A model generated the notes under the pieces. The model was given only the letters and a program-made list of their open reading frames with translations, made no database searches and was not told the origin of the DNA. This document shows, in pieces, positions 42,942 through 52,050 of a DNA stretch of 64,000 bases. Source of the stretch: Blautia sp. XA-2221 (lineage in GTDB: Bacteria; Bacillota; Clostridia; Lachnospirales; Lachnospiraceae). The position numbers were made by a program, and so were the translations under genes. Location of the stretch: the NCBI RefSeq assembly GCF_028767025.1, contig NZ_JAJQXX010000005.1:161546-225545 (forward strand), written 5' to 3'. Position 1 is the first letter of the stretch, and every line of letters begins with the position of its first letter.

Positions 42942-43337
42942 ATGAATTTAGGAATCATTGCACACAACAGTAAAAAAGTACTTATTGAAGATTTTTGTAT
43001 CGCTTATAAGAATATTCTCGCTAAGCATGAAGTTTATGCTACGGGAACCACCGGAAGAAGGATCGAGGAGGCCACAAACCTGCATGTGCATAAATTTCTT
43101 GCAGGGAGCATAGGCGGTGACAAACAGTTTATGGAAATGATCGAGCGCCAGGATCTTGACATGGTGATCCTGTTCTACAATCCGGCAATGCTTGATCCCA
43201 AGGAGCCGGATATCGCAGCCATTACCATGCGCTGTGACCAGTATAATATACCTGTAGCTACCAATATAGCTACAGCAGAACTTCTGATCCTCGGACTTGC
43301 TCGCGGGGATCTGGATTGGAGACTTAATCTTAAATGA
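42942..43337 (+). CDS. mgsA: Methylglyoxal synthase
   Basis: Converts dihydroxyacetone phosphate to methylglyoxal plus phosphate, a glycolytic bypass active when phosphate is short. 131 residues; LGIIAHNSKKVLIEDFC, YATGTTGRRIEEATNLHVHKFLAGSIGGDKQFMEMI and DMVILFYNPAMLDPKEPDIAAI, with catalytic Asp in the last. ATG 42942 follows GGAGAG. It overlaps rsmD by 4 bases (ATGA), so their translation is coupled. Confidence 0.96.
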   Translation: MNLGIIAHNSKKVLIEDFCIAYKNILAKHEVYATGTTGRRIEEATNLHVHKFLAGSIGGDKQFMEMIERQDLDMVILFYNPAMLDPKEPDIAAITMRCDQYNIPVATNIATAELLILGLARGDLDWRLNLK

Positions 43338-43888
43338 GAGTAATTGCAGGAAAAGCCCGCCGTCTTCCTTTGAAGACATTGCCGGGTTCGGATACACGGC
43401 CCACAACGGACCGTATAAAAGAAACTTTATTTAATATACTTCAGCCGGAAATACCGGACTGCTCTTTTCTGGATCTTTTTAGCGGAAGTGGTGCGATTGG
43501 TATCGAGGCGTTAAGCAGAGGTGCTGCATCTGCTGTTTTTGTAGAAAAAAATCCCAAAGCCTGCTCATGTATCAGAGAAAATCTGACATTTACAAAACTT
43601 GCGGAAAATGGTAAACTGTTAGCCATGGATGCATTACAGGCACTGCGTTCCCTGGAGGGACGCCAGACGTTTGACTGCATTTTTATGGATCCGCCTTACG
43701 AAAAAGACCTGGAACGTCAGGTTCTGGAATATCTGGCGGAAAGTACACTGGCAGATGAACATACGCTGATCATAGTCGAGGCAGATCTTCATACAGATTT
43801 TTCCTATGCGGAAGAAATCGGTTATCAGATCAGCCGCTCAAAAGAATATAAGACAAACAAGCATGTTTTTCTGTACAGAAGAAAGTGA
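43334..43888 (+). CDS. rsmD: 16S rRNA (guanine(966)-N(2))-methyltransferase
   Basis: Methylates G966 (E. coli numbering) of 16S rRNA with S-adenosylmethionine. 184 residues, usual length. [36 protein letters not shown] at the start, SAM-binding [30 protein letters not shown], and the catalytic DPPYEKD. It starts within the stop region of mgsA and is followed by coaD, a very common pairing. Confidence 0.96.
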   Translation: MRVIAGKARRLPLKTLPGSDTRPTTDRIKETLFNILQPEIPDCSFLDLFSGSGAIGIEALSRGAASAVFVEKNPKACSCIRENLTFTKLAENGKLLAMDALQALRSLEGRQTFDCIFMDPPYEKDLERQVLEYLAESTLADEHTLIIVEADLHTDFSYAEEIGYQISRSKEYKTNKHVFLYRRK

Positions 43889-43896
43889 GAACATAC

Positions 43897-44391
43897 ATGG
43901 TAACAGCAGTTTATCCGGGAAGCTTTGATCCTGCCACCTACGGTCATCTGGATGTGATCCGCAGGGCCAGCGTTTCTTTTGACAGAGTAGTAGTGGGAGT
44001 TTTGCATAATTCTGCAAAAAGTCCGTTGTTTTCTGTGGAAGAACGTGTTAATATATTAGAAAAGGCAACAAAGGACATCCCGAATGTTATTATAAAGCCA
44101 TTTAATGGGCTTTCTGTTAATTTTGCAAAAGAGAATGAAGCCCAGGTTATTGTGCGCGGACTTCGTGCAGTTACAGACTTTGAATATGAGTTGCAGATGG
44201 CACAGACAAACCGCGTTCTGGCACCGGATGTAGATACCGTGTTCCTGACCACCAGTCTGGAATATGCATATGTCAGCTCTACGATCATGAAAGAGGTTGC
44301 CCGCTTTGGCGGTGATTTGTCTAATTTCGCACCGCCTGAGATTATTCAGGCCCTGCATTCCAAGATGCAGGAACAAAATGAAGAGAAATAA
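43897..44391 (+). CDS. coaD: Pantetheine-phosphate adenylyltransferase
   Basis: Makes dephospho-CoA from 4'-phosphopantetheine and ATP, the fourth step of CoA synthesis. 164 residues. The T/HxGH nucleotidyltransferase site is [19 protein letters not shown], with the later [22 protein letters not shown] and [21 protein letters not shown] 43897 is chosen over the in-frame GTG 43885, since family members start [12 protein letters not shown] would overlap rsmD. A coiled-coil protein gene follows after 12 bases. Confidence 0.96.
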   Translation: MVTAVYPGSFDPATYGHLDVIRRASVSFDRVVVGVLHNSAKSPLFSVEERVNILEKATKDIPNVIIKPFNGLSVNFAKENEAQVIVRGLRAVTDFEYELQMAQTNRVLAPDVDTVFLTTSLEYAYVSSTIMKEVARFGGDLSNFAPPEIIQALHSKMQEQNEEK

Positions 44392-44403
44392 GGAGAATGT
44401 ACA

Positions 44404-45033
44404 ATGAGCAGCAGAATTGAACAGATTATTAATGATATTGAGGAATTTATAGACAGTTGTAAATACCAGCCTTTGTCTAATACAAAGATTATTGTAAACA
44501 GAGACGAAATTGATGAGCTGATAAAAGAACTTCGTCTGAAAACTCCGGATGAGATCAGACGTTACCAGAAGATCATCAGCAACAAGGATGCGATTCTGGA
44601 GGATGCTCAGGCTAAGGCAGATGCGATCATTGCAGATGCTCAGGCCAAGGCTCAGGAGCTTGTCACTCAGCATGAGATCATGCAGAAGGCCTATGCACAG
44701 GCAAATGATACAATTAATGCAGCCAATAAGCAGGCTCAGGAAATCCTTGATTCCGCCACACAGGATGCAAACAGTATTCGTCTCAGTGCGATTACTTATA
44801 CCGACGATATGATGGCAAGCATCGGGTCTGTTCTGAATCAGACATTTGAGGACGCCGGCGGTAAATACAAGAGTTTTATCGAAGCCCTTCAGACCTGTCT
44901 GGATGTTGTGAATCAGAACCGTCAGGAACTTGCTCCTCAGACTGCACAGGCAGCTGCGATCACCGGAACCTATCACGACAGTGAACCGATTCCGGAGGAT
45001 GACGAGCTGTTAGATGACCTTGATGAAAACTAA
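44404..45033 (+). CDS. Coiled-coil protein, ATP synthase b-subunit-like
   Basis: 209 residues. The middle (about 60-130) is a long alpha helix with heptad-like repeats AQAKADAIIADAQAKAQELVTQHE, similar in look to F-type ATPase subunit b/E stalks, which is why such genes are often labelled ATPase. There is no membrane helix, and no ATPase genes are near. The acidic tail DSEPIPEDDELLDDLDEN ends it. Homologues next to coaD occur in Lachnospiraceae; role unknown. AAGGAG precedes ATG 44404. Its last 24 bases overlap the 3' end of the minus-strand gene. Confidence 0.72.
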   Translation: MSSRIEQIINDIEEFIDSCKYQPLSNTKIIVNRDEIDELIKELRLKTPDEIRRYQKIISNKDAILEDAQAKADAIIADAQAKAQELVTQHEIMQKAYAQANDTINAANKQAQEILDSATQDANSIRLSAITYTDDMMASIGSVLNQTFEDAGGKYKSFIEALQTCLDVVNQNRQELAPQTAQAAAITGTYHDSEPIPEDDELLDDLDEN

Positions 45034-45951
45034 GGAACAGATAGCAGTAATTGCTGCGTTGAGGCATTTTGCAGAAATATATGGCAGCACAGAAAGATCT
45101 TCATGAAGAAGGCTTTTCGTCTGTGCGAGAATACAGACTCCGCCAAAAGCAGCCATGGGCATGGAGCAGAGATATCTGATAACAGGAGAATAACCTGATT
45201 TTGCAAGCTGATGAAGTCCGGTTGTAAGTTCCAGGGTACCCAGAAACAGATATTCTGCCATTTTCCCTGCGTTCCAGTAATGTCTGACAAAGGCAGACAG
45301 GATAGAAAACAGGAGAATATAACCGCCCAGACGGGTGATTGTTTCAAAACCATTCATAATGGAGGCATCCAGCAGAGTTCCGGTTACACCGGGCGCGGAT
45401 GGCTCCTTATTTTTTTCATCAGAAAAACTGTCAGGGCTTTTTGTATGGTTTCTGTAAACAAAAAAACGAAAGATCATCATAGTAAGGAAGCTGGATAAAA
45501 GCAATGGTCCATATATAAGCCAGGGATGAAATCTGTCATTAAGACAGATATGCATCAGATATGTATAAATAAAAACAGGACTGGCATGATTGGTAAAGGT
45601 GAGAAGATATTCTGCTTCTCTGTGGCTGATTTTGCCGCAGCCATACAGATCTGAGGTGATTTTGGCACCCATGGGATAACCGCACAGAAGTCCCAGAAGC
45701 AGGGCGTAAGCTCCTGACGAAGAAATGCCGAATATATGGCTCCATACAGGAGTTAGGGGTTTCAGGAGCTTTTCGGTGATTCCTGTATGAATGAGAATTC
45801 CGGTAAGGATGATAAAAGGCAGAAGCGTAGGAAGCAGCGTGTTCAGCCACAGTTCCATACCGTCTCTTGAGGCGCTTAATGCTTCTTTTGGAAAACGCAG
45901 CAAAAACAGAAGCAGCAGGAGAGCTCCTGCTGTATAAAAAATTCGCTTCAT
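45010..45951 (-). CDS. YlbJ-like sporulation integral membrane protein (nucleoside recognition domain)
   Basis: 313 residues from MKRIFYTAG with about eight hydrophobic helices. The segments ELWLNTLLPTLLPFIILTGILIHTG, YALLLGLLCGYPMGAKITSDL and FTNHASPVFIYTYLM are typical of Gate-domain proteins of the YlbJ group, needed for spore cortex formation in Bacillus. The start at 45951 is chosen at the first membrane helix; the longer frame to 46041 would give an unlikely polar N-terminus. The ribosome binding site is weak. It converges on and overlaps the coiled-coil gene by 24 bases. Confidence 0.83.
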   Translation of the reverse strand: MKRIFYTAGALLLLLFLLRFPKEALSASRDGMELWLNTLLPTLLPFIILTGILIHTGITEKLLKPLTPVWSHIFGISSSGAYALLLGLLCGYPMGAKITSDLYGCGKISHREAEYLLTFTNHASPVFIYTYLMHICLNDRFHPWLIYGPLLLSSFLTMMIFRFFVYRNHTKSPDSFSDEKNKEPSAPGVTGTLLDASIMNGFETITRLGGYILLFSILSAFVRHYWNAGKMAEYLFLGTLELTTGLHQLAKSGYSPVIRYLCSMPMAAFGGVCILAQTKSLLHEDLSVLPYISAKCLNAAITAICSLVFIKVI

Positions 45952-46039
45952 ATACAACCATCGTTTTTTCTTTAATATATGGTTTGTATTAAATAAATAT
46001 GAAGAATTTTCATAATCACATGAAATGGAGGAACAGAAC

Positions 46040-47485
46040 ATGAGAGCATTGGAAAACTGTGAACCAAAACGGGTATTTTATTACTTTGAGGAGCTTTGCA
46101 AGATTCCTCATGGTTCCGGAAACACAAAGCAGATCAGCGATTATCTGGTAGGCTTTGCAAAAGAACACGGACTTGAATATGTTCAGGACGAGATGAATAA
46201 TGTTGTGATCTACAAACCTGCAACAGAAGGCTATGAGGATGCGCCTGTAGTGATTCTTCAGGGACATATGGACATGGTATGTGAAAAGAGACCGGATGTG
46301 GATCACGATTTTACGAAAGATCCTTTAAACATTTCTGTAAAGGACGGATATGTGACTGCAAACGGAACAACTTTAGGCGGTGACAATGGTATTGCTGTCG
46401 CCTACGGACTTGCTCTTCTGGAAAGTACAGAGCTTGCTCATCCTGCTCTGGAGGTTCTGATCACTGTTGATGAGGAGATTGGTCTTCTTGGAGCGGAAGG
46501 CTTTGACTGCAGTCTCTTAAAAGGAAAAAGACTGATCAACCTGGATTCCGAGGCTGAGGGAAGTCTGTGGATCAGCTGTGCAGGCGGGCTTTCCGGTATC
46601 AGTACAATTCCGGTACAGAGAGTTGAGACAGAAGGACAGAAGGTGGCAGTAAAGATCACAGGTCTTATGGGAGGTCACTCAGGAGCAGAAATTGACAAAA
46701 AACGTGCCAATGCCAATGTTCTGATGGGAAGATTTCTTTACACACTTCAGAAAGAAGCAGCTTATGAGATCATTTCTCTGGCAGGCGGACAGAAAGACAA
46801 TGCCATTACAAGAGAAGCGGATGCAGAACTTCTTGTTGAGGACGTAAATGCAGTAAAGGCATGTGCGGAAAAAGTCCAGAAGGGATTCCGCGAGGAGTAT
46901 GCAGGAACAGACGAGGGCATCACAATTGAAATTACAGATCTGGGTGCTGCATCTGCAAAAGTTCTTCATCCTACAAGCAGAGAAAAAGTTCTGTTTTTCC
47001 TGATGGAGGTTCCTTTTGGCATCCAGAAAATGAGCGGAAGTATTGAAGGTCTTGTGGAAACTTCTACCAATATTGGAATCGTGAAGACTGGAGAAAATGA
47101 ATTTCTGGGAACCTCCAGTGTCAGAAGCTCTGTGGAGGCAGCAGGAGCAGCTCTTTCTGATAAGATCTGCTATCTGACAGAATTTCTTGGAGGAGATTAC
47201 ACGGTTCAGGGAGCTTATCCGGCATGGGAATACCGGAAAGATTCTCCGCTGAGAGATCGTATGGTTGAAGTTTATGAGGAAATGTACGGGGAAAAACCAA
47301 ATGTTGTGGCAATCCATGCAGGACTTGAGTGCGGTCTGTTCTACAAAAAAATTGAAGGACTGGACTGTGTTTCCCTGGGACCGAACATGAAAGATATTCA
47401 TACCTCTGAGGAAGTTCTTGATATTGCTTCCACAGAGCGCGTATGGAAATATCTTGTAAAAGTTCTGGAATCCCTGAAAAAATAA
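46040..47485 (+). CDS. pepD: Aminoacyl-histidine dipeptidase (PepD, M20 family)
   Basis: 481-residue cytoplasmic metallopeptidase that splits dipeptides. The metal ligands sit in VILQGHMDMVCEKRPDVDHDF (His-x-Asp), GTTLGGDNGIAVAYGLALL, and TVDEEIGLLGAEGF (catalytic Glu-Glu), with late HAGLECGLF. This matches PepD/cytosol non-specific dipeptidase. ATG 46040 follows GGAGGAACA; the open frame from 46025 would put the start before this site. Own terminator at 47610-47646. Confidence 0.95.
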   Translation: MRALENCEPKRVFYYFEELCKIPHGSGNTKQISDYLVGFAKEHGLEYVQDEMNNVVIYKPATEGYEDAPVVILQGHMDMVCEKRPDVDHDFTKDPLNISVKDGYVTANGTTLGGDNGIAVAYGLALLESTELAHPALEVLITVDEEIGLLGAEGFDCSLLKGKRLINLDSEAEGSLWISCAGGLSGISTIPVQRVETEGQKVAVKITGLMGGHSGAEIDKKRANANVLMGRFLYTLQKEAAYEIISLAGGQKDNAITREADAELLVEDVNAVKACAEKVQKGFREEYAGTDEGITIEITDLGAASAKVLHPTSREKVLFFLMEVPFGIQKMSGSIEGLVETSTNIGIVKTGENEFLGTSSVRSSVEAAGAALSDKICYLTEFLGGDYTVQGAYPAWEYRKDSPLRDRMVEVYEEMYGEKPNVVAIHAGLECGLFYKKIEGLDCVSLGPNMKDIHTSEEVLDIASTERVWKYLVKVLESLKK

Positions 47486-47609
47486 AAAAAGTAAAAATTA
47501 CCGTTCTGTGTAAAGAATTTTATCCGGAGTACACCTGGTGGTGTTTTGCATGGAAGCATTCGGAGAAAATGATGAATCTGTGGAGTAAAAGATAATACGG
47601 TATATAAGC

Positions 47610-47646
47610 GCCGCTGTGGAGGGAGAACTTCTGCAGCGGCAATTTT
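47610..47646 (+). terminator. Rho-independent terminator between pepD and the M23 gene
   Basis: GCCGCTG (47610-47616) pairs with CAGCGGC (47634-47640), followed by AATTTTT. It lies 125 bases after pepD; nothing else coding was seen between. Confidence 0.72.
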
Positions 47647-47694
47647 TGTTTCTCCTCTGCATACCTTAAACTGTGAATTTAAAGTGGAGGCTTT

Positions 47695-48507
47695 ATGAAA
47701 AGAAAAAAGCTATTTCTGATAATGATCGCATTTTTTTATCTCCTGTTTCTTACAGATCTGGAAGGTGTGATACGGGATCGAAGCCGAGTGTCGGTTTTAT
47801 CCGGAGATGTACTGAAAAGCGAAGAATTTCGAGAGCAAAAACTGTCTGGTAACCTTTATAAACAGCTTCATAAGATTTCCGATAACACTGGGGACTGGAT
47901 TCCGTTACTGGCTGCTTCTATGGCGGAGGGAGGATTTTACCCTGAGGAAATTTCCGGGAATCGGGAGCTTTACAGAAAATATAAACCTGAGAAATTTCAG
48001 CTTCTTGTGAACGCTTACCGGGCAGTGTGGGAGGATGTGCGATATTTTCCGGTTGCTTCTTCGGAAATTGCTTTTGAAAATACCTGGCTGGCAAAAAGGG
48101 AATATGGAGGACAGCGAACCCACGAAGGAACAGACCTGTTTGGAAAAGTCACAAAGTCCGGCTATTATCCTGTTGTCAGTATGACCAGTGGTATTGTGGA
48201 ACAAAAAGGCTGGCTTCCTCTGGGAGGCTATCGGATCGGTATCCGTTCTCCTCATGGCGGATATTTTTATTATGCACATCTTTCCGGATATGAAAGCGGT
48301 ATCGAGAAAGGCCAGATGGTTGCAGCCGGAGATGTTCTGGGGTACATGGGAAATACCGGATATGGACCGGAGGGTACCAGAGGCAGGTTTCCTGTACATC
48401 TTCATCTGGGGATTTATATCGAAGTTCCATTTCAGAAAGAGATGAGTGTAAATCCCTACTGGCTTCTGAAAATTTTTGAGAAAAAAATCAGAAACTATAC
48501 ATATTAA
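47695..48507 (+). CDS. M23 family metallopeptidase (LytM-type)
   Basis: 270 residues. N-terminal hydrophobic anchor or signal (KKLFLIMIAFFYLLFLTDLEGV). The LytM core has HEGTDLFG (His-x3-Asp zinc ligands), HGGYFYYAHLSGYE and HLHLGIYIE (His-x-His), all four zinc ligands present, so probably an active peptidoglycan endopeptidase acting outside the membrane. GGAGG precedes ATG 47695. Could serve wall remodelling or sporulation; context does not decide. Confidence 0.88.
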   Translation: MKRKKLFLIMIAFFYLLFLTDLEGVIRDRSRVSVLSGDVLKSEEFREQKLSGNLYKQLHKISDNTGDWIPLLAASMAEGGFYPEEISGNRELYRKYKPEKFQLLVNAYRAVWEDVRYFPVASSEIAFENTWLAKREYGGQRTHEGTDLFGKVTKSGYYPVVSMTSGIVEQKGWLPLGGYRIGIRSPHGGYFYYAHLSGYESGIEKGQMVAAGDVLGYMGNTGYGPEGTRGRFPVHLHLGIYIEVPFQKEMSVNPYWLLKIFEKKIRNYTY

Positions 48508-48508
48508 A

Positions 48509-48538
48509 TTACATAATCTTTTAAAAGTATGCTATAAT
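48509..48538 (+). promoter_or_regulatory. Sigma-A promoter of the alarmone synthetase gene
   Basis: TTACAT (48509-48514), 18-base spacer, TATAAT (48533-48538), immediately after the stop codon of the M23 gene. Confidence 0.7.
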
Positions 48539-48540
48539 AG

Positions 48541-48576
48541 GCAGGAGTATCAAAGGATACTCCGGTATTTTCCTGC
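48541..48576 (+). other. Hairpin leader of the alarmone synthetase gene
   Basis: GGAGTATC (48544-48551), loop AAAG, GATACTCC (48556-48563) form a perfect 8-bp stem at the expected transcript 5' end. GCAGGA (48541-48546) and TCCTGC (48571-48576) could form a competing stem next to the ribosome binding site AAGGAG (48577-48582). See findings. Confidence 0.5.
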
Positions 48577-48590
48577 AAGGAGTGATTTAT

Positions 48591-49397
48591 ATGGAAATAC
48601 AGTTATGGAGAAGTATTTTATGCCCTTATCAGCTTGCTGTCAGAGAGCTGACTGTGAAGTTTGAGCATATGATAGAGGAGCATAAAAAAAATGATCTTTA
48701 CTCGCCTATTGAGCAGGTCAGAGGGCGTGTAAAAAGTGTTACCAGCATTCTGGAAAAAATGCAGCGCAAGCATATCCCCATGGAACGGATGGAAGAGGAA
48801 GTGGAGGACATCGCGGGGATCCGTATCATCTGTCAGTTTGAAGAGGACATTGATACAGTGGCGGCCCTGATCCAGAAGCGCAGTGACATGCGGATAAAAA
48901 GTGAAAAAAACTATCTGAAACATATTAAGCAGAGCGGTTACCGCAGCTATCATCTGATTATTTATTATACGGTGGAAACCATTGAAGGACCAAAAACTAT
49001 CCAGGCAGAAATTCAGATCCGTACCATGGCAATGAATTTCTGGGCAACCATCGAGCATTCTCTTCAGTATAAATATAAAGGAGAAATGCCTATGCATGTT
49101 GCAGAGCGCCTCAGCAAGGCGGCAGACGCTATTATCGCGCTGGATCAGGAAATGTCTTCTGTGCGAAATGAGATCATGGATGCTCAGAACTCTTCCAGGA
49201 TGCAGTCCAATCTTGTAAAGGATATTCTTTTAAGTATTGAGAATCTTTATAAGATTTCCAACAAACGTGAGGTGGAAAAGATCCAGGATGAATTCCTGAG
49301 AGTATTTAAGACCAAGGATCTTCAGCAGCTTGAACGGTTCCACAGACAGCTTGATATTATCGCAGAGGGCTATCGTGCCCAGTCAGTAGCAAATTAG
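48591..49397 (+). CDS. Small (p)ppGpp synthetase (RelQ/YjbM-like GTP pyrophosphokinase)
   Basis: 268-residue stand-alone alarmone synthetase that transfers pyrophosphate from ATP to GDP/GTP. Motifs RGRVKSVTSILEKMQRK, DIAGIRIICQFEEDIDTVA and KQSGYRSYHLIIYY, plus EIQIRTMAMNFWATIEHSLQYKYKG, are the synthetase core; no hydrolase, TGS or ACT domain, so it differs from long RelA/SpoT. The C-terminal helix fits the RelQ group, which can tetramerise. ATG 48591 has AAGGAG 8 bases upstream. Own promoter and a hairpin leader. Confidence 0.9.
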   Translation: MEIQLWRSILCPYQLAVRELTVKFEHMIEEHKKNDLYSPIEQVRGRVKSVTSILEKMQRKHIPMERMEEEVEDIAGIRIICQFEEDIDTVAALIQKRSDMRIKSEKNYLKHIKQSGYRSYHLIIYYTVETIEGPKTIQAEIQIRTMAMNFWATIEHSLQYKYKGEMPMHVAERLSKAADAIIALDQEMSSVRNEIMDAQNSSRMQSNLVKDILLSIENLYKISNKREVEKIQDEFLRVFKTKDLQQLERFHRQLDIIAEGYRAQSVAN

Positions 49398-49408
49398 GAG
49401 CAAGATAC

Positions 49409-51403
49409 ATGCATGAATTTTTACCAGTAACAGCACAGGAAATGAAAGACCGGGGATGGGAACAGGTGGATTTTGTCTATCTGACAGGCGATGCCTATGT
49501 AGACCATTCTTCTTTTGGCAGCGCCATTATCAGCAGGCTTCTGGAAAGCCATGGATACCGGGTTGGAATCATTCCTCAGCCTGACTGGCGGAAAAAAGAA
49601 AGTATCCAGGTGTTCGGGGAACCTCGCCTGGGTTTTCTTGTGACCGCCGGAAATATGGATTCCATGGTGAATCATTACACAGTGTCAAAAAAACATCGTC
49701 AGAAAGATTCATATTCTCCCGGAGGCACAATGGGTTTAAGACCGGATATGCCTACAGTGGTTTACAGTAACCTGATCCGTCAGACTTATAAGCATACGCC
49801 GATCATTCTGGGTGGGATCGAGGCAAGTTTAAGGCGTCTGGCCCATTATGATTACTGGGAGGATCGGGTAAGAAGAAGTGTGCTTCTTGATTCCGGCGCA
49901 GATCTGATCTCTTACGGAATGGGAGAACATTCTATTATTGAAATTGCAGATGCGCTGAACAGTGGCATCCCGGTGGAAGAGATCACCTACATACCAGGAA
50001 CTGTTTACAAAAGCAAAACCTGTGACACTGCTTATAATCCCATAGTTCTTCCGTCTTTTGAGCAGGTCAGGGACAGTAAAGCAGCCTATGCGGACAGTTT
50101 TGCCGTTCAGTACAGAAATACAGATCCCTTTACAGCAAAACCTTTGATCGAGGATTACGGTACACGGGGATATGTAATCCAGAATCCGCCTGCTCTTCCT
50201 CTCAGTACGCAGGAAATGGATGACGTGTATGCTCTTCCCTATGCGGGAACCTGGCATCCCATGTACGACAGTCAGGGCGGGATTCCGGCTCTGGATGAGA
50301 TCCGGTTCAGTCTTACCAGTAACCGTGGGTGCTTTGGCGGCTGTAGCTTCTGTGCTCTTACCTTTCACCAGGGGAGGATTCTTCAGACTAGAAGCCATGA
50401 GTCTATTTTGAAAGAAGCAGAAAAAATGACAGAGGATCCTGCTTTTAAGGGGTACATCCATGATGTAGGAGGTCCTACTGCAGATTTTCGACAGCCTTCC
50501 TGTCAGAAGCAGCTGACAAAAGGCGTATGCCAGAACCGACAGTGCCTTTTCCCCACACCCTGCAAAAATCTTACTGCAGATCACAGCGATTATGTTGCGC
50601 TTCTTAGAAAGCTTCGGAAGATTCCAAGGGTTAAAAAAGTATTTATCCGTTCCGGAGTACGGTTTGACTATGTAATGGCAGACAAAAATCCTGCATTTCT
50701 TCAGGAACTGGTCCGTCATCACATCAGCGGGCAGCTTCGGGTAGCACCGGAGCATGTGTCTGACCAGGTGCTTCATTATATGGGAAAGCCTTCCCATAAG
50801 GTTTATCAGGATTTTCTGAAAGCATATGAAAATGAAAACAGAAAAACAGGACAGAAGCAGTATGCAGTACCGTATTTTATGTCCTCTCATCCGGGATGTA
50901 CCATGAAAGAAGCTGTGAAGCTTGCGGAATATGTAAGAGATCTGGGATTTACACCGGAGCAGGTGCAGGATTTTTATCCTACGCCGTCCACTCTTTCCAC
51001 CTGTATGTATTATACGGGAATCCATCCTCTTACAAAGGAAAAGGTCTATGTTCCGAAAAATCCTCATGAAAAAGCCATTCAGAGAGCTCTGATGCAGTAT
51101 AAAAATCCGGTCAACCGTTCATTGGTGCTGGAAGGCCTGAAAATGGCAGACCGAATGGATCTTGTAGGATTCGGACCGAAATGCCTGATCCGTCCGGAAC
51201 GGAAAAACAGCGACGGGGTAAGGACAGGCAGAAAAGGAAGCCTGGGAGAGAAAAATTTTGTCAGCAGCAGAAAAGAAGGCTTCAAAGAAAAGGGCTTCAG
51301 CAGCAATAAAAAAGGAAAAACACAGGGAACAACAGGAAAAAATCCTGCAAAAAAATCTGTAAAAAAAACAATTCGTAATACTCATAAGAAAAAAAACAGA
51401 TAG
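49409..51403 (+). CDS. YgiQ family radical SAM protein
   Basis: 664 residues. Radical SAM cysteines at RGCFGGCSFCALTFHQGR (Cys308, 312, 315), preceded by the UPF0313 N-terminal region (WEQVDFVYLTGDAYVDHSSFGSAIISRLLES) and followed by HDVGGPTADFR and CKNLTADHSDYVALLRK. The last 60 residues are a Lys/Ser/Asn-rich basic tail, which probably is disordered. Reaction unknown. ATG 49409 is 11 bases after the alarmone synthetase gene, so both are probably in one mRNA. Confidence 0.9.
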   Translation: MHEFLPVTAQEMKDRGWEQVDFVYLTGDAYVDHSSFGSAIISRLLESHGYRVGIIPQPDWRKKESIQVFGEPRLGFLVTAGNMDSMVNHYTVSKKHRQKDSYSPGGTMGLRPDMPTVVYSNLIRQTYKHTPIILGGIEASLRRLAHYDYWEDRVRRSVLLDSGADLISYGMGEHSIIEIADALNSGIPVEEITYIPGTVYKSKTCDTAYNPIVLPSFEQVRDSKAAYADSFAVQYRNTDPFTAKPLIEDYGTRGYVIQNPPALPLSTQEMDDVYALPYAGTWHPMYDSQGGIPALDEIRFSLTSNRGCFGGCSFCALTFHQGRILQTRSHESILKEAEKMTEDPAFKGYIHDVGGPTADFRQPSCQKQLTKGVCQNRQCLFPTPCKNLTADHSDYVALLRKLRKIPRVKKVFIRSGVRFDYVMADKNPAFLQELVRHHISGQLRVAPEHVSDQVLHYMGKPSHKVYQDFLKAYENENRKTGQKQYAVPYFMSSHPGCTMKEAVKLAEYVRDLGFTPEQVQDFYPTPSTLSTCMYYTGIHPLTKEKVYVPKNPHEKAIQRALMQYKNPVNRSLVLEGLKMADRMDLVGFGPKCLIRPERKNSDGVRTGRKGSLGEKNFVSSRKEGFKEKGFSSNKKGKTQGTTGKNPAKKSVKKTIRNTHKKKNR

Positions 51404-51419
51404 AAAAAAGGAGGATCTC

Positions 51420-52043
51420 ATGAGCAAAAAAAATGCCGGGAAACATGCCAAAAAGGGCGAATTCGGTTACATTGCAGCAGAGAAGAAACGAAAATTCCTG
51501 ATCACGGCGATTCTGTTTGCAGTGCCGCTTCTGATCTTTTTTACGGCAATGATTTATTTTAAAACAAGACTGACTATCTGGACAGTGGTTGCTGTTGTAG
51601 GCTGCCTTCCTGCCTGCAAAATGCTGGTAAATCTTATTATGCTGTTCCGTTGCCCGTCCATGGATCCGGAAATCTACAGCCAGATTCAGAAGCATTGTGG
51701 AAGCCTGGTCATGTCCTACGAAATGTATATGACTTTTTATGAAAAAAGCGCGTTTATTGATGCCTTTGCCATTTGCGGTAATCTGGTAGTCGGATACAGT
51801 AGCGATCCCAAAATCGACACAGCCTTTATGGAAACAGAAGCCCAGAAAATCCTGAAAGGCAACGGATACCGGGCAAATGTAAAAATATTCAAAGATCTCA
51901 AACCATTTTTGGAGCGTCTGGATTCCATGAATGAGCATAAAGACTCTCTGGAGGAGGGAATCAAATTCCGACCGGACGAGCGCTATCCGGAGCTTTCCAG
52001 AAATGAACTGATCCGTCATACCATTCTGGCAATTTGTCTGTAG
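51420..52043 (+). CDS. Membrane protein of unknown function
   Basis: 207 residues. Basic N-terminus (KKNAGKHAKKGEFGYIAAEKKRK) followed by two membrane helices (about 27-47 and 52-73), then a soluble C-terminal domain (FEICGNLVVGY-like, with LDSMNEHKDSLEEGIKFRPDERYPELSRNELIRHTILAI). No family recognised. AAAGGAGG precedes the ATG. It stands between ygiQ-like and rluA-like genes with gaps of 16 and 7 bases, so is likely co-expressed. Confidence 0.75.
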   Translation: MSKKNAGKHAKKGEFGYIAAEKKRKFLITAILFAVPLLIFFTAMIYFKTRLTIWTVVAVVGCLPACKMLVNLIMLFRCPSMDPEIYSQIQKHCGSLVMSYEMYMTFYEKSAFIDAFAICGNLVVGYSSDPKIDTAFMETEAQKILKGNGYRANVKIFKDLKPFLERLDSMNEHKDSLEEGIKFRPDERYPELSRNELIRHTILAICL

Positions 52044-52050
52044 GTGGCCT

